A stretch of 64,000 nucleotides of DNA from a virus, in the IMG/VR virus record IMGVR_UViG_3300035698_006183, positions 24,797-88,796 of that record. One strand, given 5' to 3'. The notes below the pieces were generated by a model that worked only from the letters and a program-made list of their open reading frames with translations, ran no database searches and had not been told where the DNA came from. Both the position numbers and the translations under genes were made by a program. Below are positions 8,643 to 20,700 of the stretch, piece by piece; position 1 is the first letter of the stretch, and every line of letters starts with the position of its first letter.

Positions 8643-11387
8643 ATGCCAGCAGATATCAGATATTCAGTCGTCCGAGGAGCCACAACATTAGGCCCCTTCA
8701 CCAATACCAGTGAGAATATTCTCCGTAAAGGAGATGTTATCAACCTGGAATGCCCGAACATTGACCAGACCAGTTACTACTGGGTTCTGTCCTACAAGCC
8801 AGTTTCCTCTGGTGGGACTGAATCTACAGCAGCTCTGACTTCGGCTAATACACGGACAACAAGTTTCACCGCGGACTTTGACGGAGCCTATTTGGTTCAG
8901 TTGACAGTTAACCAAGGTGTAGAAGGTGAAGACACCCAGTTTATACGTGTCAGAGGATTGACGAAGTTCGTTAATCTAAGCCTGATTGCTGCTGGGGAGC
9001 GTTACAACCAGGATGGTCCCGTTCCTGTGGATGCTACTTCCCAAGGTTGGTCAGATTTCCTGAACAATAACCTTCAGAAAGTTCTGGCCATCACTCGTAG
9101 AAATGCCACTACAGGCCGTCAGCTTTATGTTGATGCTAATAGGCCACGAGGTTGGGAAGGTGCAGGGACTGGGGACATCGATGATAACCCTGCTAATGAC
9201 CCGACCAAACATGTTCATTTCCCAGGGACTGACCAGACCACTACAACTACCGAAGCCCAGACGGGAATCAATATCCCGACGGAGGGTGTGGGTGATTTCA
9301 GCACTATCCAGGATGCTATAGATTACGCTGTAGCAATGGACCCAATACCTTCGTTGAATAACCCTGTGTGGGTTATCGTGAAGCCTGGTTTGTATGTAGA
9401 GGATATAACATTCCACTCCTACGTTCATGTCCTATCTGAAACATCTTTTACCGAACTTAGTGGTTCAGCATTGATAGTTGGGGATGCAGAGGTTTTTGCT
9501 GTGGTTCGGACGTATTCTGTTATAGTTCAGTCTGAAACTTCTGCGGGTCATTCTTGGGAAGCACCTCATATGCCCTCGTTCGACGAGTGGGCACAACTTC
9601 TGGCTTTTTGGGAAAATTTTCCAGTAATTCTATCTTCCGGTATTTCTTTTGAAAACTGGTTAGAGAGTCCCGCAGGTAGCCCTCAACCTATGTTGAGTTT
9701 GACAGGTACAGGTTTACTGCTCTCCAGTTCTGATTTCATTCAGATGGGGTCTACTGCAACACAGGAAGCAGGGTCCCCTATATCTGTTGTGAACCCACAA
9801 CATGGTGTTGGTGACATTACCCAGAGAGATTGGTTCTTACTTTATTTGAAGGACTGTTTCTTAGTTAAAGCTCCTGTACAAGCATATGATGATGAAGACC
9901 CTATCATTATGATGGATTCAGCAGGGGCCGTTCAACTCTTAGGGCTTGTTCAGCTTTTGAATGCTGAGGATTCTATCAGGATTCCTGATGAAGCCTCAAT
10001 AGATGATGGGACAGGATTAGGCCCTAAAGCCGGAGATTGCTCTATCTCGGTAATTGGCAATTATGTGACTGGTGGGGAACTGGATGGTTCAACTTTTCTT
10101 AGAGGTGTTCCTGAAAGTTTGTCCATCAGTGATTCAAAGCTGGATATGGACATTATCTTTGATTCTGACATAGCAACCCCAAACATCAACTATGAACCTA
10201 CGGTTTATATTGGTGGTAATTCCAGTTTTGGTGGAAATCTTATCATCAATGATAGTATCTTTGACCCCATCGAGAGTGATGGGGCTGACATAGAAATAGG
10301 AGTAGTGGAAACTTCGGGTACTTACGAAGATAGTGATTACCGGCACCCTGTAGTGTTGACAGCAGCACCAGGGTTGGTGAAAACTTCTATCCGACCTCGG
10401 CATGGGGCATCTTATGGGATGCAGTATGATACTAGATATATCTCTCCTGCCTCTGGTCCCGCAGGTGACCCTGTATTATTCCATGAACAACAGTGGTGGC
10501 AATACGACCGACCATCATTCCAGAACTTTGCCGATATGATGCTCCAGTTATCATTGCCAATAGCTCCACCTAATCCAGGTGACCCTGATTATATAGACGA
10601 ACGCTCGTTCACTCCCACATTGGGATCGATGTATAAGGGTATCTTGAATTTAGGGGATGCAAGTTCAGCCCCTAGTGCTGGTGAAGGTTTCGGGCGGGCT
10701 ATTGATGTTGAGCTTCGAACATTTGGAACTTTAGAAGGATATTACCTCCCAGTTCAGATTCGACCTCCTGATGACTCTCCAACCGAAGGTTTTATAACTG
10801 ACCGTCGGTTACTTCGATTTGGGACAGGTAATGAAGATGCTGGTGGGACTTATGTCGATGTTGGTTGTGAAGCAAACGGAACCCTGAAAGTTTACGGTGA
10901 CGTTGAAGCTGACAATATTGGTCCTGCTCCTGCTGCTACTAGAGCAACGGAATTTGCTGAATGTATAGCTGATGCAACTCTCTGGCCTGGTGATTTAGGA
11001 TTCCCCGGCTCTCAAACTGTTATTGGTGGTCAAGACTATGATGTGGCTGCTGACACTTTGGTTTACGGTGTTCTCTGGGAACCTGGGGATAATTCTCCCC
11101 ACATTTACCTCCCTCGTTCCAGAACTGCTGGTGGTATTCCTGACCAATGGCCGAAAGAAGGTCAGATTGTTACAGTGAAAGACATCTCGGGTACTGTTGC
11201 AACAGGTGGTGGTGGAGGTCAACCTATTACAATCACGACCTCTCACCAAGTTGGTGTTATAACTGATGCCTTATTTGAAAGTGGTCCTGGAGATTACGTT
11301 ATGACCACTGCTGATTTTGAATCGGCAACTTTTGTTTACCATTATCGATCATCAACAGATATCGGTTACTGGTATAAGATAGACTGA
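8643..11387 (+). CDS. Tail spike/fibre with N-terminal Ig-like and beta-helix domains
   Basis: 914 aa, ATG 8643 behind AAGGAG (8634-8639). Residues about 1-105 form an Ig/PKD-like domain ('VINLECPN', 'FDGAYLVQLTVNQG'). Around residue 220 the signature of a pectate-lyase-like right-handed beta-helix starts ('GVGDFSTIQDAIDYA' followed by 'VIVKPGLYVEDITF'), as in phage tail spikes that bind or cleave surface polysaccharide. Long beta repeats follow to about 560. The C-terminal 200 residues look like a trimerisation or capping domain ('FVYHYRSSTDIGYWYKID' at the end). No catalytic residues can be assigned by eye. It is the first fibre gene after the baseplate block. Confidence 0.7.
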   Translation: MPADIRYSVVRGATTLGPFTNTSENILRKGDVINLECPNIDQTSYYWVLSYKPVSSGGTESTAALTSANTRTTSFTADFDGAYLVQLTVNQGVEGEDTQFIRVRGLTKFVNLSLIAAGERYNQDGPVPVDATSQGWSDFLNNNLQKVLAITRRNATTGRQLYVDANRPRGWEGAGTGDIDDNPANDPTKHVHFPGTDQTTTTTEAQTGINIPTEGVGDFSTIQDAIDYAVAMDPIPSLNNPVWVIVKPGLYVEDITFHSYVHVLSETSFTELSGSALIVGDAEVFAVVRTYSVIVQSETSAGHSWEAPHMPSFDEWAQLLAFWENFPVILSSGISFENWLESPAGSPQPMLSLTGTGLLLSSSDFIQMGSTATQEAGSPISVVNPQHGVGDITQRDWFLLYLKDCFLVKAPVQAYDDEDPIIMMDSAGAVQLLGLVQLLNAEDSIRIPDEASIDDGTGLGPKAGDCSISVIGNYVTGGELDGSTFLRGVPESLSISDSKLDMDIIFDSDIATPNINYEPTVYIGGNSSFGGNLIINDSIFDPIESDGADIEIGVVETSGTYEDSDYRHPVVLTAAPGLVKTSIRPRHGASYGMQYDTRYISPASGPAGDPVLFHEQQWWQYDRPSFQNFADMMLQLSLPIAPPNPGDPDYIDERSFTPTLGSMYKGILNLGDASSAPSAGEGFGRAIDVELRTFGTLEGYYLPVQIRPPDDSPTEGFITDRRLLRFGTGNEDAGGTYVDVGCEANGTLKVYGDVEADNIGPAPAATRATEFAECIADATLWPGDLGFPGSQTVIGGQDYDVAADTLVYGVLWEPGDNSPHIYLPRSRTAGGIPDQWPKEGQIVTVKDISGTVATGGGGGQPITITTSHQVGVITDALFESGPGDYVMTTADFESATFVYHYRSSTDIGYWYKID

Positions 11388-11398
11388 GACGGTGATGA

Positions 11399-14300
11399 AT
11401 GACCGACCAGAACAACAGAACCGACCCGACGGAGAACTTTCGTACAAGTTCCTTCGGGTTTGGACCATTTCCACCACCAGGGTACGTTGGAGTATTAGCA
11501 GCATCCCCATATCCTGATTACGCCGGTTTCGGTGGCGTTGCTTGGGCTACACTTCCAATTTCAGACCCTGCACCAATTGGTGGAGCTTATGGTTTATCCC
11601 CTTACGGGGGAGTCGTACACCCTCCTGCTCCGACCCCTCTCCCTGCATTACCTAACCCAGGTGGTAGTGGGGCTTCTGGTGGAGTTGGCTTCGGTGGTGA
11701 CCCTTTCGGTTTATCTCCTTTCGGTGTTGGTGGAGGTGCAGGCGGAGGAAGTACAGCAGTATCAGGAGCTCTGAGCCTGAATGGTTATGAGATTGAAATC
11801 TTCTTCACTAATCCTATAAACACTAGTGACCCAGCACTTTATCAAGTGGCCTCTTACAATTTAACTGCTCTCTTAGGAGCAGCTCCAGCCACCGTGTTAA
11901 GTGTACGTTCCGAAACTCTGGGGTTGGAAGCAGCTTCCAGTGTCTCATCAGTTATTATTACCCACACAGGAACAACCTTGGGTGGCTCGTACCGAGTCCA
12001 TGTGAGTGGCCCTGGTGGTATCATAAATGATTCTGTAGATATCCTGACGAAGGGTGATGCACCAACTTATACTGTCAGTGTCCTGGGCGGTGAAGATTTA
12101 GTTCTTACATTCTCTGACCCCATGTTAGAGGACACTGGAGCTTCTGTAGGGAATTCTGGGATTACAGACCCAGCTTCTTACGAGTTCTCATCAGAACCCG
12201 ATTACCCAATTACATTGACCCCACTTGAAATCACTCATCCTTATGAGAGTGACCTTCACAAAGTTCAGATGACCGTCAAAGGTATGACATCGTTACAATA
12301 TACTTGTAACATCACACCATCTGAGGCATTTGATTACGAGGCATTAGTTCTACCAGATGTTGACCCAACACTAACCGGTGTAGAGATTAACCCTGACCAG
12401 GGAGAGTCCTACGTTGACGGTGGGTATCTCTGGATGTCCAAGCTACGTTTCCGTGTTTACGGTTGGAAGTTCCTCGATGACAGTGGTCGAGTAGTTCCAG
12501 ATGTGACGACGTTCCGAGGCAGCCTGACCTTTGATGCTGCTTCAGCCACGTACAACCCACCTCTGAATGCTTTCACGAGCCTGACGGTTGCTTCCCTCAT
12601 CTTTGAGGATGGTCCCGCAGGAACTGGTGTTCGAGTCAAAGTTGGACTGACTCGACAGACAGGTATAGATTATCTCAGAGTTCAGTGTGGAACCTTCGAC
12701 TCATCAGTTCAACAGACATGGACTTCTGGTGAGAATGCTATTGCTCTGGTACGAAACCTGAAAGCTGGGACATATTCTGTCCTGTTGAATGGCCTGCCTG
12801 TGCTCACAGCCTTGATTGCTGACTTTGATGGAGTATCTGAAGGAACAGGAGCTGGGATTTCATGTGTCTTGGTAGCCGACGGGTTTGATGTGTCTGGTTT
12901 CAAGGTACAGGAAACAACCTTCTCAGCTACCAGCACGGTGTACTCAGGTTCATGGAACTTCTTGCACGATACCGAGAGTACCCCATTTACAGGCTCAGAT
13001 GCTCTGACTCGTGACCACATCATGACTCAACGTGGCCCAGTCGTAAAAGGTTGGGGTGATGCAACTCCAGCTACCAAACAGGATGTTGAAGTCCTAATTG
13101 CTGGTACGGCTGTGGGAGTTAAGGATGTGAATCCCTACATCGGTGAGATTTGGCCGACGTATCCGATTCCATTGCTACCTTATGATGACCCCCAAGCTGA
13201 TGTGAAGCTCAACTATTACTGGATGGCTTCTCCTATTATGGAGATGGCTGGACTGAATACTCCTGGCTTGGTCTTGAACCAATGGGACAGGCAGGATGGA
13301 CATACAAGCCCTGCAGCTCATGGGCAACCACCAACTCACCCGTCACACATTGACACTCAGCCTGCTCAGGTTATCCCATTTGAGGATGATGAGGTTGCAA
13401 TCAGGTTCCCAATGGGAACAGTATTGGGACCGATGGACCGACCGAAGCCTTTACAGATTGGCCATCGATACATGGGTTTCGAGAAAGAAACCTCTGCTCT
13501 CCTGAATGACCCGACGAGCCTGCTGTTGAATCAGAATCCTTATGCCACTGCCGTAGATGATTTCGAGCGGGAGATGACAGGGGAGTCCATTGCTTACGAG
13601 GGTACGGAAACACCTCTCGTAGCATCCCCAGCCTGGCTGTTAGAAGGTCAAGATGCTGGATGGGTAGATGTTGGTGAGGGGACTTACACTCTGATTGATG
13701 CTCTGCCTGCTGAATTTGAACCAGACCTCCGAACTGTGACCATGTATCATCGGGAAGTGGATTTGACATTCCCCGCAGCTACTACCTTGGCCACTCGGTT
13801 CATCGTTGAGGATTACACTCTGGAAGGAGTGTTCACGGGCGTAGGCTTCGGAATCCATGACAATGACCATTTGTACCAAGTTGGCCTGTTAGTTATCAAT
13901 AATATCCGACACTTAGGGATGCTCATTGACCCGAAGAAACCAGAGTATAGAGAATCCTGGCACCTCGGACCGACAGCAGCTTCTTCCGTTCTGAACTCTA
14001 AGGCCATCAGCATTGTGTCTGATTTGGTTCCTATAGATTTTCAATCTGGGATGCAGTTCCAGATATTTGACCATGCTCAAGCTGGTGTTTATACTGCTAC
14101 CTCGGTCATCCATCAGTGTGATGGCTCCACGACAGTTACCATTGCAGAAGAATTTCCAGCAGACCCAACCATGTGGAAGCAGGATAATCCAGAGGTCGTG
14201 TTCGAAGTACGTTGGGACGAACATCCTCTAACCTATCGTTTCGTAGCAGACCTGGATAATGAGGCTGCTTCTTTAGAGATAGCTGGTGAGATTTCAGCTA

Positions 14301-17044
14301 CTGTCTTCCAACTGGACGGCAGTGTGAATCCGTGGCCTGTACCCTCAGAATCTGCATTAGTGCTAGATACGTCGGGCAAAGGGCAAGTTTTCTGGGGTTC
14401 CTTGAGTTATTTGGCAGCAAATCGTACCAAGTGGTCATTTTTCCGTTATGATGTGGTTCCTGATTTCACTGCTCTGAATGTTCCGACTATCGTTGTGCAG
14501 ACAGAGATGGACGTTCTTCCCCAGGATACCCTGGAGAAACCGTGGTTTACTACCCAGTCTTTCGGGACGGGGATGATTGACCAGACAGGAGATGCCCTTC
14601 TTCTGAAATCTGCGGTGGCCAGTGACACATTAGATTATACTTTCGGGTACTCCCGTATTGAACCGTTTGTGAATGAAGATGCTGGGGTTGACATCCGAGC
14701 AGAGTTCCGAGTAGATTCTGGAATCTTGGGAGCTGGTGATGCTGAAGTTGTCATCAACAATGGCACTAAGGAAGTTCGACTGGCAACCATTCTGTATGCC
14801 GAAGGCTATCCTGGATTGGAATACCGTCGGCTTTTTACTATCCCCTCTGTTTCAATGTCAGGGATTCAAGACCCCGACCAGCAGGGATGGTCAATTATAT
14901 CCGGCTCTAACGGCTCAGACCTTCGACATGAGTACGACCTGATTGTTACCCAAGGAGCTGGCCAAACACAGCGGTATCGAGCCTCTGTGGACACTTCCAG
15001 CTTTACCGTGGACTCAGGCTACCGTATTGCCGAAGCTCAGCTTGGAGTGGATGCTTACACGACAGATGCTAACGGAAACACTGGAATCGTGTTCCAGGCT
15101 GACATTGGCCCGAACAGATGGTTTGGTGCTAGACTGAACGATGATGGGACTCCCAAAATCCAGTTGGTTGACCAGGTAGATTCTGTTATTCATGAGTATG
15201 AGTTCGACTGGACGGATGGGGAAACTCACACGTACCGAATCGTCGGTGCTCTTGGTGTCCTCTCTGTGTTTGTGGATGATGTTCTCATGACCCCGACACT
15301 GAACATTGATTTGTTCTTGGGTGGGGCAGGCACAGATACTTTCCTGTTTGGTGCAACAAACCTCATCACAGGTGTGGCCAATACAACATTATCAAGTACT
15401 GTTCGATGGCGTACTGTTTCATATCACCCCACAGCAGCCCCTCAGTGCCTTCGTACCGTAGGTATTTGGAAGGGTGGGGACAAAGACCATATCAACTCCT
15501 GGGAACTCCCTAGAACGGATAGCTCAACAGCTCCGAACTCTAGTCATGTCGGCCCAGAGATTACCGTGATGGACTGGCGACAGAGCATGGAAGTCCGTCT
15601 TCTCCTGAAGGCTGACTTCGGTGTGACACTGTATCGTCCTGATTTGCCATTACCTCCTTATTACCAGGCAGAATCTGATGTTGTAGGGACAGGATTCATC
15701 AACCAGACGAACGAACCCTCAGCAGGCTGGGTGAATGTTGAATATTCTCAACTGCCTCATGTCTCCTCGATGTTCGGTTTCGTTGGGTTCGGGTCTTTTG
15801 ATTCCCGTTCCATAACCCAGCAACGATGGGATTGGGTCAGGTATCGTATTTTCAAAGCCCTGACTGAAGATTATATTGCTCCTCAGCACATGGTTCTCAA
15901 TCAGTACAACGTCATCACGAGCGGTGAGCGGACCAGGGACATTACTCTGGAGAATGTCGTCGTCCAAACCATTGATAATCGTCGAGTATCTCTGCTTCCT
16001 ACTCATCTGTATGCCGAGGATATCTACAAAATCGTGGATGGTGACACCATTTACACCAGGGAATCCTGGACATTTGACTCAGATTCCCAGCTCATTACCT
16101 TGGGGCAGGATGCCAACTACGACGATTTGCATTTCTCTGGTGACCATGTGCCGGTCAACATTATCTTCCAGCCAGGTAAACCAGTTACAAACACCTATCT
16201 CGAAAACCAGCCTCTGGCTGACAGCGTGACCAAGTTGAATGAGGGGACACCCCCGATTCCATTGAGCCAAGCTAACGGGATTGATAAAGTAATCACAACT
16301 AATGCAGCAGATACTGGTGATTATAGAACCCTCGACCACGAAGTTGATGCCGAGACCTTGTACGAATCTATGGAATTCATGGAAGTTTCAAATGGTGGCC
16401 GTCGTGGTTTGATAGCAATTGCTGGAGAAGGAACTCTCCCCGAAGGATTCTCGGGATACTCTGAAACAGAAGGAAAAGCAGTTGGTGCTCATGTTTTAGA
16501 TTTCCGTGGGACTAAATTCTGGGAAGGAGCACAATTCCCGAAACCTGAAGCCTTTGAACAAGGCGGTGGCCTCCCAGGAACAACCTTGTTCTGTAGTGGT
16601 GGTAATTATGTTGGCCCCGTTGCCGTGAGTGGAGGAACTCCTTCTATTGGAGCCCCTGAAACTTGGAAAGCTGGCTTGATGGCACCTTTGGGCGGTGTTC
16701 TTGGTCCGGACCCAGAAATGGCAATTCTCCATCCAACGTATTGCTCAGGTGATGTAGTTCGTGGAAATGATGGAGGGAAAATCAATCGGAGCACCGAATG
16801 GTATTTGCGTATTGGTTATCCTGTTGTCTATCCTGAAGGAGCAGCTTCATATATTTCCACAGACACCCCACTGACTGAGGATATGAACTGGGGGTTAGTA
16901 GATAACATCCCTCCGAGTGAACCTGCTGGGATAGAACCTAATCCAGATGGTACTCCTAACCCTGATAGTTTAGGAGCCTGTTATGTGAAAATGTGGTGGG
17001 CTTCAAGTGGGGTTGTGATACTTGAGGGTACTATCTATGGTTAA
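11399..17044 (+). CDS. Giant tail fibre/adhesin with Gly-Pro-rich head, Ig-like and lectin-like modules
   Basis: 1,881 aa from ATG 11399. Residues about 15-115 are extremely rich in Gly, Pro and Ala, a flexible linker or collagen-like head. Then come bacterial Ig/fibronectin-like domains (about 120-330; 'GYEIEIFFTNPIN', 'DLVLTFSDPM'). From about 500 to 1,400 several concanavalin/LamG-like beta-sandwich modules repeat the theme 'RFIVEDY...GVGFGIHDND' and 'GIVFQADIGPNRWFGARL...HTYRIV'. Such modules bind glycans, so a receptor-binding role is plausible. No signal peptide is present, as expected for a virion protein. The ribosome binding site is weak. The split into domains is by eye. Confidence 0.65.
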   Translation: MTDQNNRTDPTENFRTSSFGFGPFPPPGYVGVLAASPYPDYAGFGGVAWATLPISDPAPIGGAYGLSPYGGVVHPPAPTPLPALPNPGGSGASGGVGFGGDPFGLSPFGVGGGAGGGSTAVSGALSLNGYEIEIFFTNPINTSDPALYQVASYNLTALLGAAPATVLSVRSETLGLEAASSVSSVIITHTGTTLGGSYRVHVSGPGGIINDSVDILTKGDAPTYTVSVLGGEDLVLTFSDPMLEDTGASVGNSGITDPASYEFSSEPDYPITLTPLEITHPYESDLHKVQMTVKGMTSLQYTCNITPSEAFDYEALVLPDVDPTLTGVEINPDQGESYVDGGYLWMSKLRFRVYGWKFLDDSGRVVPDVTTFRGSLTFDAASATYNPPLNAFTSLTVASLIFEDGPAGTGVRVKVGLTRQTGIDYLRVQCGTFDSSVQQTWTSGENAIALVRNLKAGTYSVLLNGLPVLTALIADFDGVSEGTGAGISCVLVADGFDVSGFKVQETTFSATSTVYSGSWNFLHDTESTPFTGSDALTRDHIMTQRGPVVKGWGDATPATKQDVEVLIAGTAVGVKDVNPYIGEIWPTYPIPLLPYDDPQADVKLNYYWMASPIMEMAGLNTPGLVLNQWDRQDGHTSPAAHGQPPTHPSHIDTQPAQVIPFEDDEVAIRFPMGTVLGPMDRPKPLQIGHRYMGFEKETSALLNDPTSLLLNQNPYATAVDDFEREMTGESIAYEGTETPLVASPAWLLEGQDAGWVDVGEGTYTLIDALPAEFEPDLRTVTMYHREVDLTFPAATTLATRFIVEDYTLEGVFTGVGFGIHDNDHLYQVGLLVINNIRHLGMLIDPKKPEYRESWHLGPTAASSVLNSKAISIVSDLVPIDFQSGMQFQIFDHAQAGVYTATSVIHQCDGSTTVTIAEEFPADPTMWKQDNPEVVFEVRWDEHPLTYRFVADLDNEAASLEIAGEISATVFQLDGSVNPWPVPSESALVLDTSGKGQVFWGSLSYLAANRTKWSFFRYDVVPDFTALNVPTIVVQTEMDVLPQDTLEKPWFTTQSFGTGMIDQTGDALLLKSAVASDTLDYTFGYSRIEPFVNEDAGVDIRAEFRVDSGILGAGDAEVVINNGTKEVRLATILYAEGYPGLEYRRLFTIPSVSMSGIQDPDQQGWSIISGSNGSDLRHEYDLIVTQGAGQTQRYRASVDTSSFTVDSGYRIAEAQLGVDAYTTDANGNTGIVFQADIGPNRWFGARLNDDGTPKIQLVDQVDSVIHEYEFDWTDGETHTYRIVGALGVLSVFVDDVLMTPTLNIDLFLGGAGTDTFLFGATNLITGVANTTLSSTVRWRTVSYHPTAAPQCLRTVGIWKGGDKDHINSWELPRTDSSTAPNSSHVGPEITVMDWRQSMEVRLLLKADFGVTLYRPDLPLPPYYQAESDVVGTGFINQTNEPSAGWVNVEYSQLPHVSSMFGFVGFGSFDSRSITQQRWDWVRYRIFKALTEDYIAPQHMVLNQYNVITSGERTRDITLENVVVQTIDNRRVSLLPTHLYAEDIYKIVDGDTIYTRESWTFDSDSQLITLGQDANYDDLHFSGDHVPVNIIFQPGKPVTNTYLENQPLADSVTKLNEGTPPIPLSQANGIDKVITTNAADTGDYRTLDHEVDAETLYESMEFMEVSNGGRRGLIAIAGEGTLPEGFSGYSETEGKAVGAHVLDFRGTKFWEGAQFPKPEAFEQGGGLPGTTLFCSGGNYVGPVAVSGGTPSIGAPETWKAGLMAPLGGVLGPDPEMAILHPTYCSGDVVRGNDGGKINRSTEWYLRIGYPVVYPEGAASYISTDTPLTEDMNWGLVDNIPPSEPAGIEPNPDGTPNPDSLGACYVKMWWASSGVVILEGTIYG

Positions 17045-17101
17045 GAACGAGAACAAACACACGATAATATGGTTATTAAAAGCCTTGTTAGGAGAACACT
17101 T

Positions 17102-17761
17102 ATGTTGCATAAAGAACAGATGAATAAAAACACTCAGGCAATGAAATCCATGATGCAATCTCACTACGAGGAAGCAACTCGGCTTATGAGTATGGCCAAA
17201 GGGTCTTTCCACTTGAAAATGTGGGATGCCAAGACAGGTGAAATTCTAGCTGAATGGGAAAAACCTAATGTTTTGACATTAGATTCAGGTATCCTTGCAG
17301 CTCGGTTATTCAAAAACAGTCAAGACCCTTTTGCAGGGGTGAATAATGGAATCAACATGTTGGCCATTGGGACTGGAGCTACGGGTAATATTCTGAACCC
17401 TGATGCTCCACAGCAAGAACAACGTAGGCTTAATAACGAAATCCAACGGAAAGCATTCTCGTCATCTCAATTCAGGACGACTGAGGGTGTGGCTGTAGCT
17501 TACCCGACAAACATTGTTGATTTCACCACGGTTTACGGTGAGGCTGAGGCAGTTGGGCCATTGAACGAGATGGCTTTAATGCACACTTACTCTCAGAACC
17601 CTGCCACAAAGAATTTAATTCCGGCTGAGTATGAGGGTGTAAACTATGACCCTTCATTCGATGTCACCAATTATGACATGATGGGTAACTACTTGACATT
17701 CAGTGTGATTTCGAAGCCATCAACGGCCATCTTGTCGATAACGTGGCGGTTGACATTTTGA
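17102..17761 (+). CDS. Tail structural protein with GTGxTG motif
   Basis: About 219 aa. The frame allows an ATG at 17069, but ATG 17102 is preferred because AGGAG lies 7 bases before it (17090-17094). The motif 'LAIGTGATG' followed by 'EIQRKAF' and the opening 'LTLDSGILAARLF' match the common pattern of small phage tail proteins that begin with a 'no-name fibre' domain (IALGTG then charged residues and Arg). It lies between two giant fibre genes and may be a fibre adaptor or short collar-type fibre. No membrane or signal segments are seen. The function is inferred from context. Confidence 0.5.
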   Translation: MLHKEQMNKNTQAMKSMMQSHYEEATRLMSMAKGSFHLKMWDAKTGEILAEWEKPNVLTLDSGILAARLFKNSQDPFAGVNNGINMLAIGTGATGNILNPDAPQQEQRRLNNEIQRKAFSSSQFRTTEGVAVAYPTNIVDFTTVYGEAEAVGPLNEMALMHTYSQNPATKNLIPAEYEGVNYDPSFDVTNYDMMGNYLTFSVISKPSTAILSITWRLTF

Positions 17762-17797
17762 TTTGCCATGTAAATAACAACCGACAGAAGGTGAGAT

Positions 17798-20700
17798 ATG
17801 GCGACCAAAGACTATAAAAAGAATTATTCTGGGATTCAAGAGGCTGGGAGTTCTGTTCCTGTTCCTAATGAGGTTTCTCGGGATTTAAGTGCTGGTGACA
17901 AAGCCTTTGAATCAATCATCTGGGAAACGGGTAAACCCGTTCTGGATTCTGAACTTGCAGTCCATCAGGACGCAATCAAATGGGAAAACCGATTGTATCG
18001 GGGACAACATTTGAATTCAGGTTGGTTCAGGGGGATTTCACGAGTTGATGGGTACGACGATTACGGAACTGAAACAGATTCCGTAGTTGTGGATAACTCA
18101 GATGCCGACTTGATTGACGGTGACATCCTGGTGAACTCTTTCGTGATGAATAAGATGACGGCTCTGGTAGCCGGACGTACTGTAGTGATCGAATATACGA
18201 ACACCGAAACTCCAAACCGAAACTTGATTCAATTACCAGAACCTCCTATTTTTGCTCCAGACACACCTCAGAAGACCGACTTTGTTTGGCTTGAAGTCTG
18301 GTTGGCCTTGGTAGCCCCGAGTCCTCGTGCAGCAGGAGCTGTTCAAGTGGCCAGTATTCCTTCAGTAGGAGATACTATCACCATCAATAGTGTCGCTCTG
18401 GCTGGTGTTGCTGCTGCTCCCGTAGCAGGAGAGTTCCTCATCGGTGCAGATGAAGAAACCACAGCCGTCAATATTGTGGCAGCTATCAACGACCCTTTAA
18501 ATGCAACGTCAAGTTACGTTGTAGCCCGAGTAAATGTAAACTTTGTCGTCATCGAGTCCATAGTGGCTGGTGAAGGCCAAGGTGCTGTAGTTCCTTATAC
18601 TGGTAATTTCATTACCTTAGCTTCTACTGCTCCTGCTTTAGTAGCTTCAGGGATGACATTGCAAGACGGCCAAGATAGGCCAAACAAACCAGAAGAAGAC
18701 CAAAGCAAGTTGTTCAGACATGGGAACGTACAATCTCCTGAGAACACCTGGCTTGATGATGAAATTATAGACCCCGTAGTGAATTCGGAATCCTCTCAAC
18801 GTGTTCAATTACAATATCGTTTCCGATACACGGACTCTGAGGCAATCAATTACAAGACTCACCCTGATGGGTTCTCAAATTCAACGGCAGGAGCTGGTGC
18901 TCCCTTAGTTATTGCCCAAGGTGCTCGACAAACTCCAGCTTTGAATGTAGACGGCACTCGAACATATCCGTTCGTCCCAGCCGACACTGAATCTACCTGG
19001 CTGGAGTCTAGTGCTATTGCCTATGCTCTTAAAGATAATGGCTTGTGGGTTGCAGGCTCTGGTGATGACCAGTCTGTAAAAGACCTCGGAACCATTGATG
19101 GCTATGTATATGCAATTCCTCTATGTTTTGTATTCCGTCACAGTAACGTATCGTTCACTGGGATGCCTTTCGGGTTTGACCCATTAAACAATGCCAATGG
19201 TGCTCCGATGCACGACCACAGTGGCTATGACGGCCCTCTGGGAGCAATCCCTGCTGACCATTCTGACCGTCCTGACGGTGAGTTTGCCGATGTAGTGACT
19301 CTGGATAACATGCTGGACTTGAGAAGGTCCATTGTTTCTCCAGGGATTAGCCTGACGAGTGAGCTTCAATACCAAATGCAATCCCTTCTTGATGCCAATA
19401 ATCAGACATGGGCTGTAAGTTCTCATGACAAACATGGTTATGGTGGCAGTGTGAACGGAGATGTTTCGACTCGGTTCCTTATCTGTAATGCCATTGGGAG
19501 AGACACAGTGGCAGATGGAATGCACATTCGTGATTTTGATCATGTAGCCCGACGATTCGGAAGTAACCCTGTTGTCGAGCGTGTTGTGTATGCTTTCTGG
19601 CCAGGTGATAGAGAAACGGCTGGAGAAGTAGCCCCAGGTCTTGTGAATTCTGGTAAATATATTGATAAATCAATAGGTTCCACAGGTGGTGTTTGGACAG
19701 AGACAGATGTTCTTCATCTTGATTTGGCTGAGCTGGACACTCATGGATTAGGTTCTCTATTCCAAGGGGGCACTAACGGATTATCTTTACCTGGAACACC
19801 TCAACCTTTTATTGATAAAGCACCTCCAGGTACAACCATAACAGATGTACTGTCCATCTATCATGATGATGGCCATTATGACAACGACACAGACCATCAG
19901 GAAGTCGAGGCTTCCTTAATCAAGGGATTGGGGACAGGTCATCTTGAAATCACTCTGGATGCCAATGGGACACTCGTAACGGGTGGTCTTGATACAGCTC
20001 CTGGTGGTGAGTACCCGATGGTAGATAGTGCAACACCTCCGGCTGACGGTTCGATGCGGAGAATATTCGTTGAGGTTGAAATCAGCTACCCGATAGGTGA
20101 CGATGCTTATCATGGCCTGACAGACACTCCTTTGTTGGATTTGGCTGAACCTGATGCAATAGTGTATGACGGAACTTTGATAAATCCTGTGGTAGGTGAA
20201 GATTACTTAGCTGGCCCAGGAAGTGCTGTAGCCGTAGATGAAGACCAATCACCTGGGGACATGGCTTCAAAAAACCCTCCAGCTTTCAGAGAAGGTTTCC
20301 GAGAGGTTCGTTTGGACTATGTGACGGACTCAACACAATCAGAATTACTCCCTAACCCAGACCCTGTGACCGATGGTACAAGTATTGGCCCATTATGGGG
20401 ACTTGTTAGCCGAGGACCCGAAGAAATCCGAACACCTCGCCGTCTGTACGGCATACCATTTAGTGCTGGTGGTGGATTCCCAGTGATTGAAGATGTCCCT
20501 GCTGCTGTTGCAGTAGACCCAGACTTTGACCTGACAGAATATGGTAGTAGCTCTCGTAAAATCGTCATGGATGATGTTCTCTCAGGAGCTGGTAAAACAC
20601 TTTGCAATGTCACGTATGAACCTCAAGACCCCATTCCTAACTACGGGGATAGTGGTTATACTGTGATGGTTTATTATAGAGCAGCAGCTCCACAGACTGC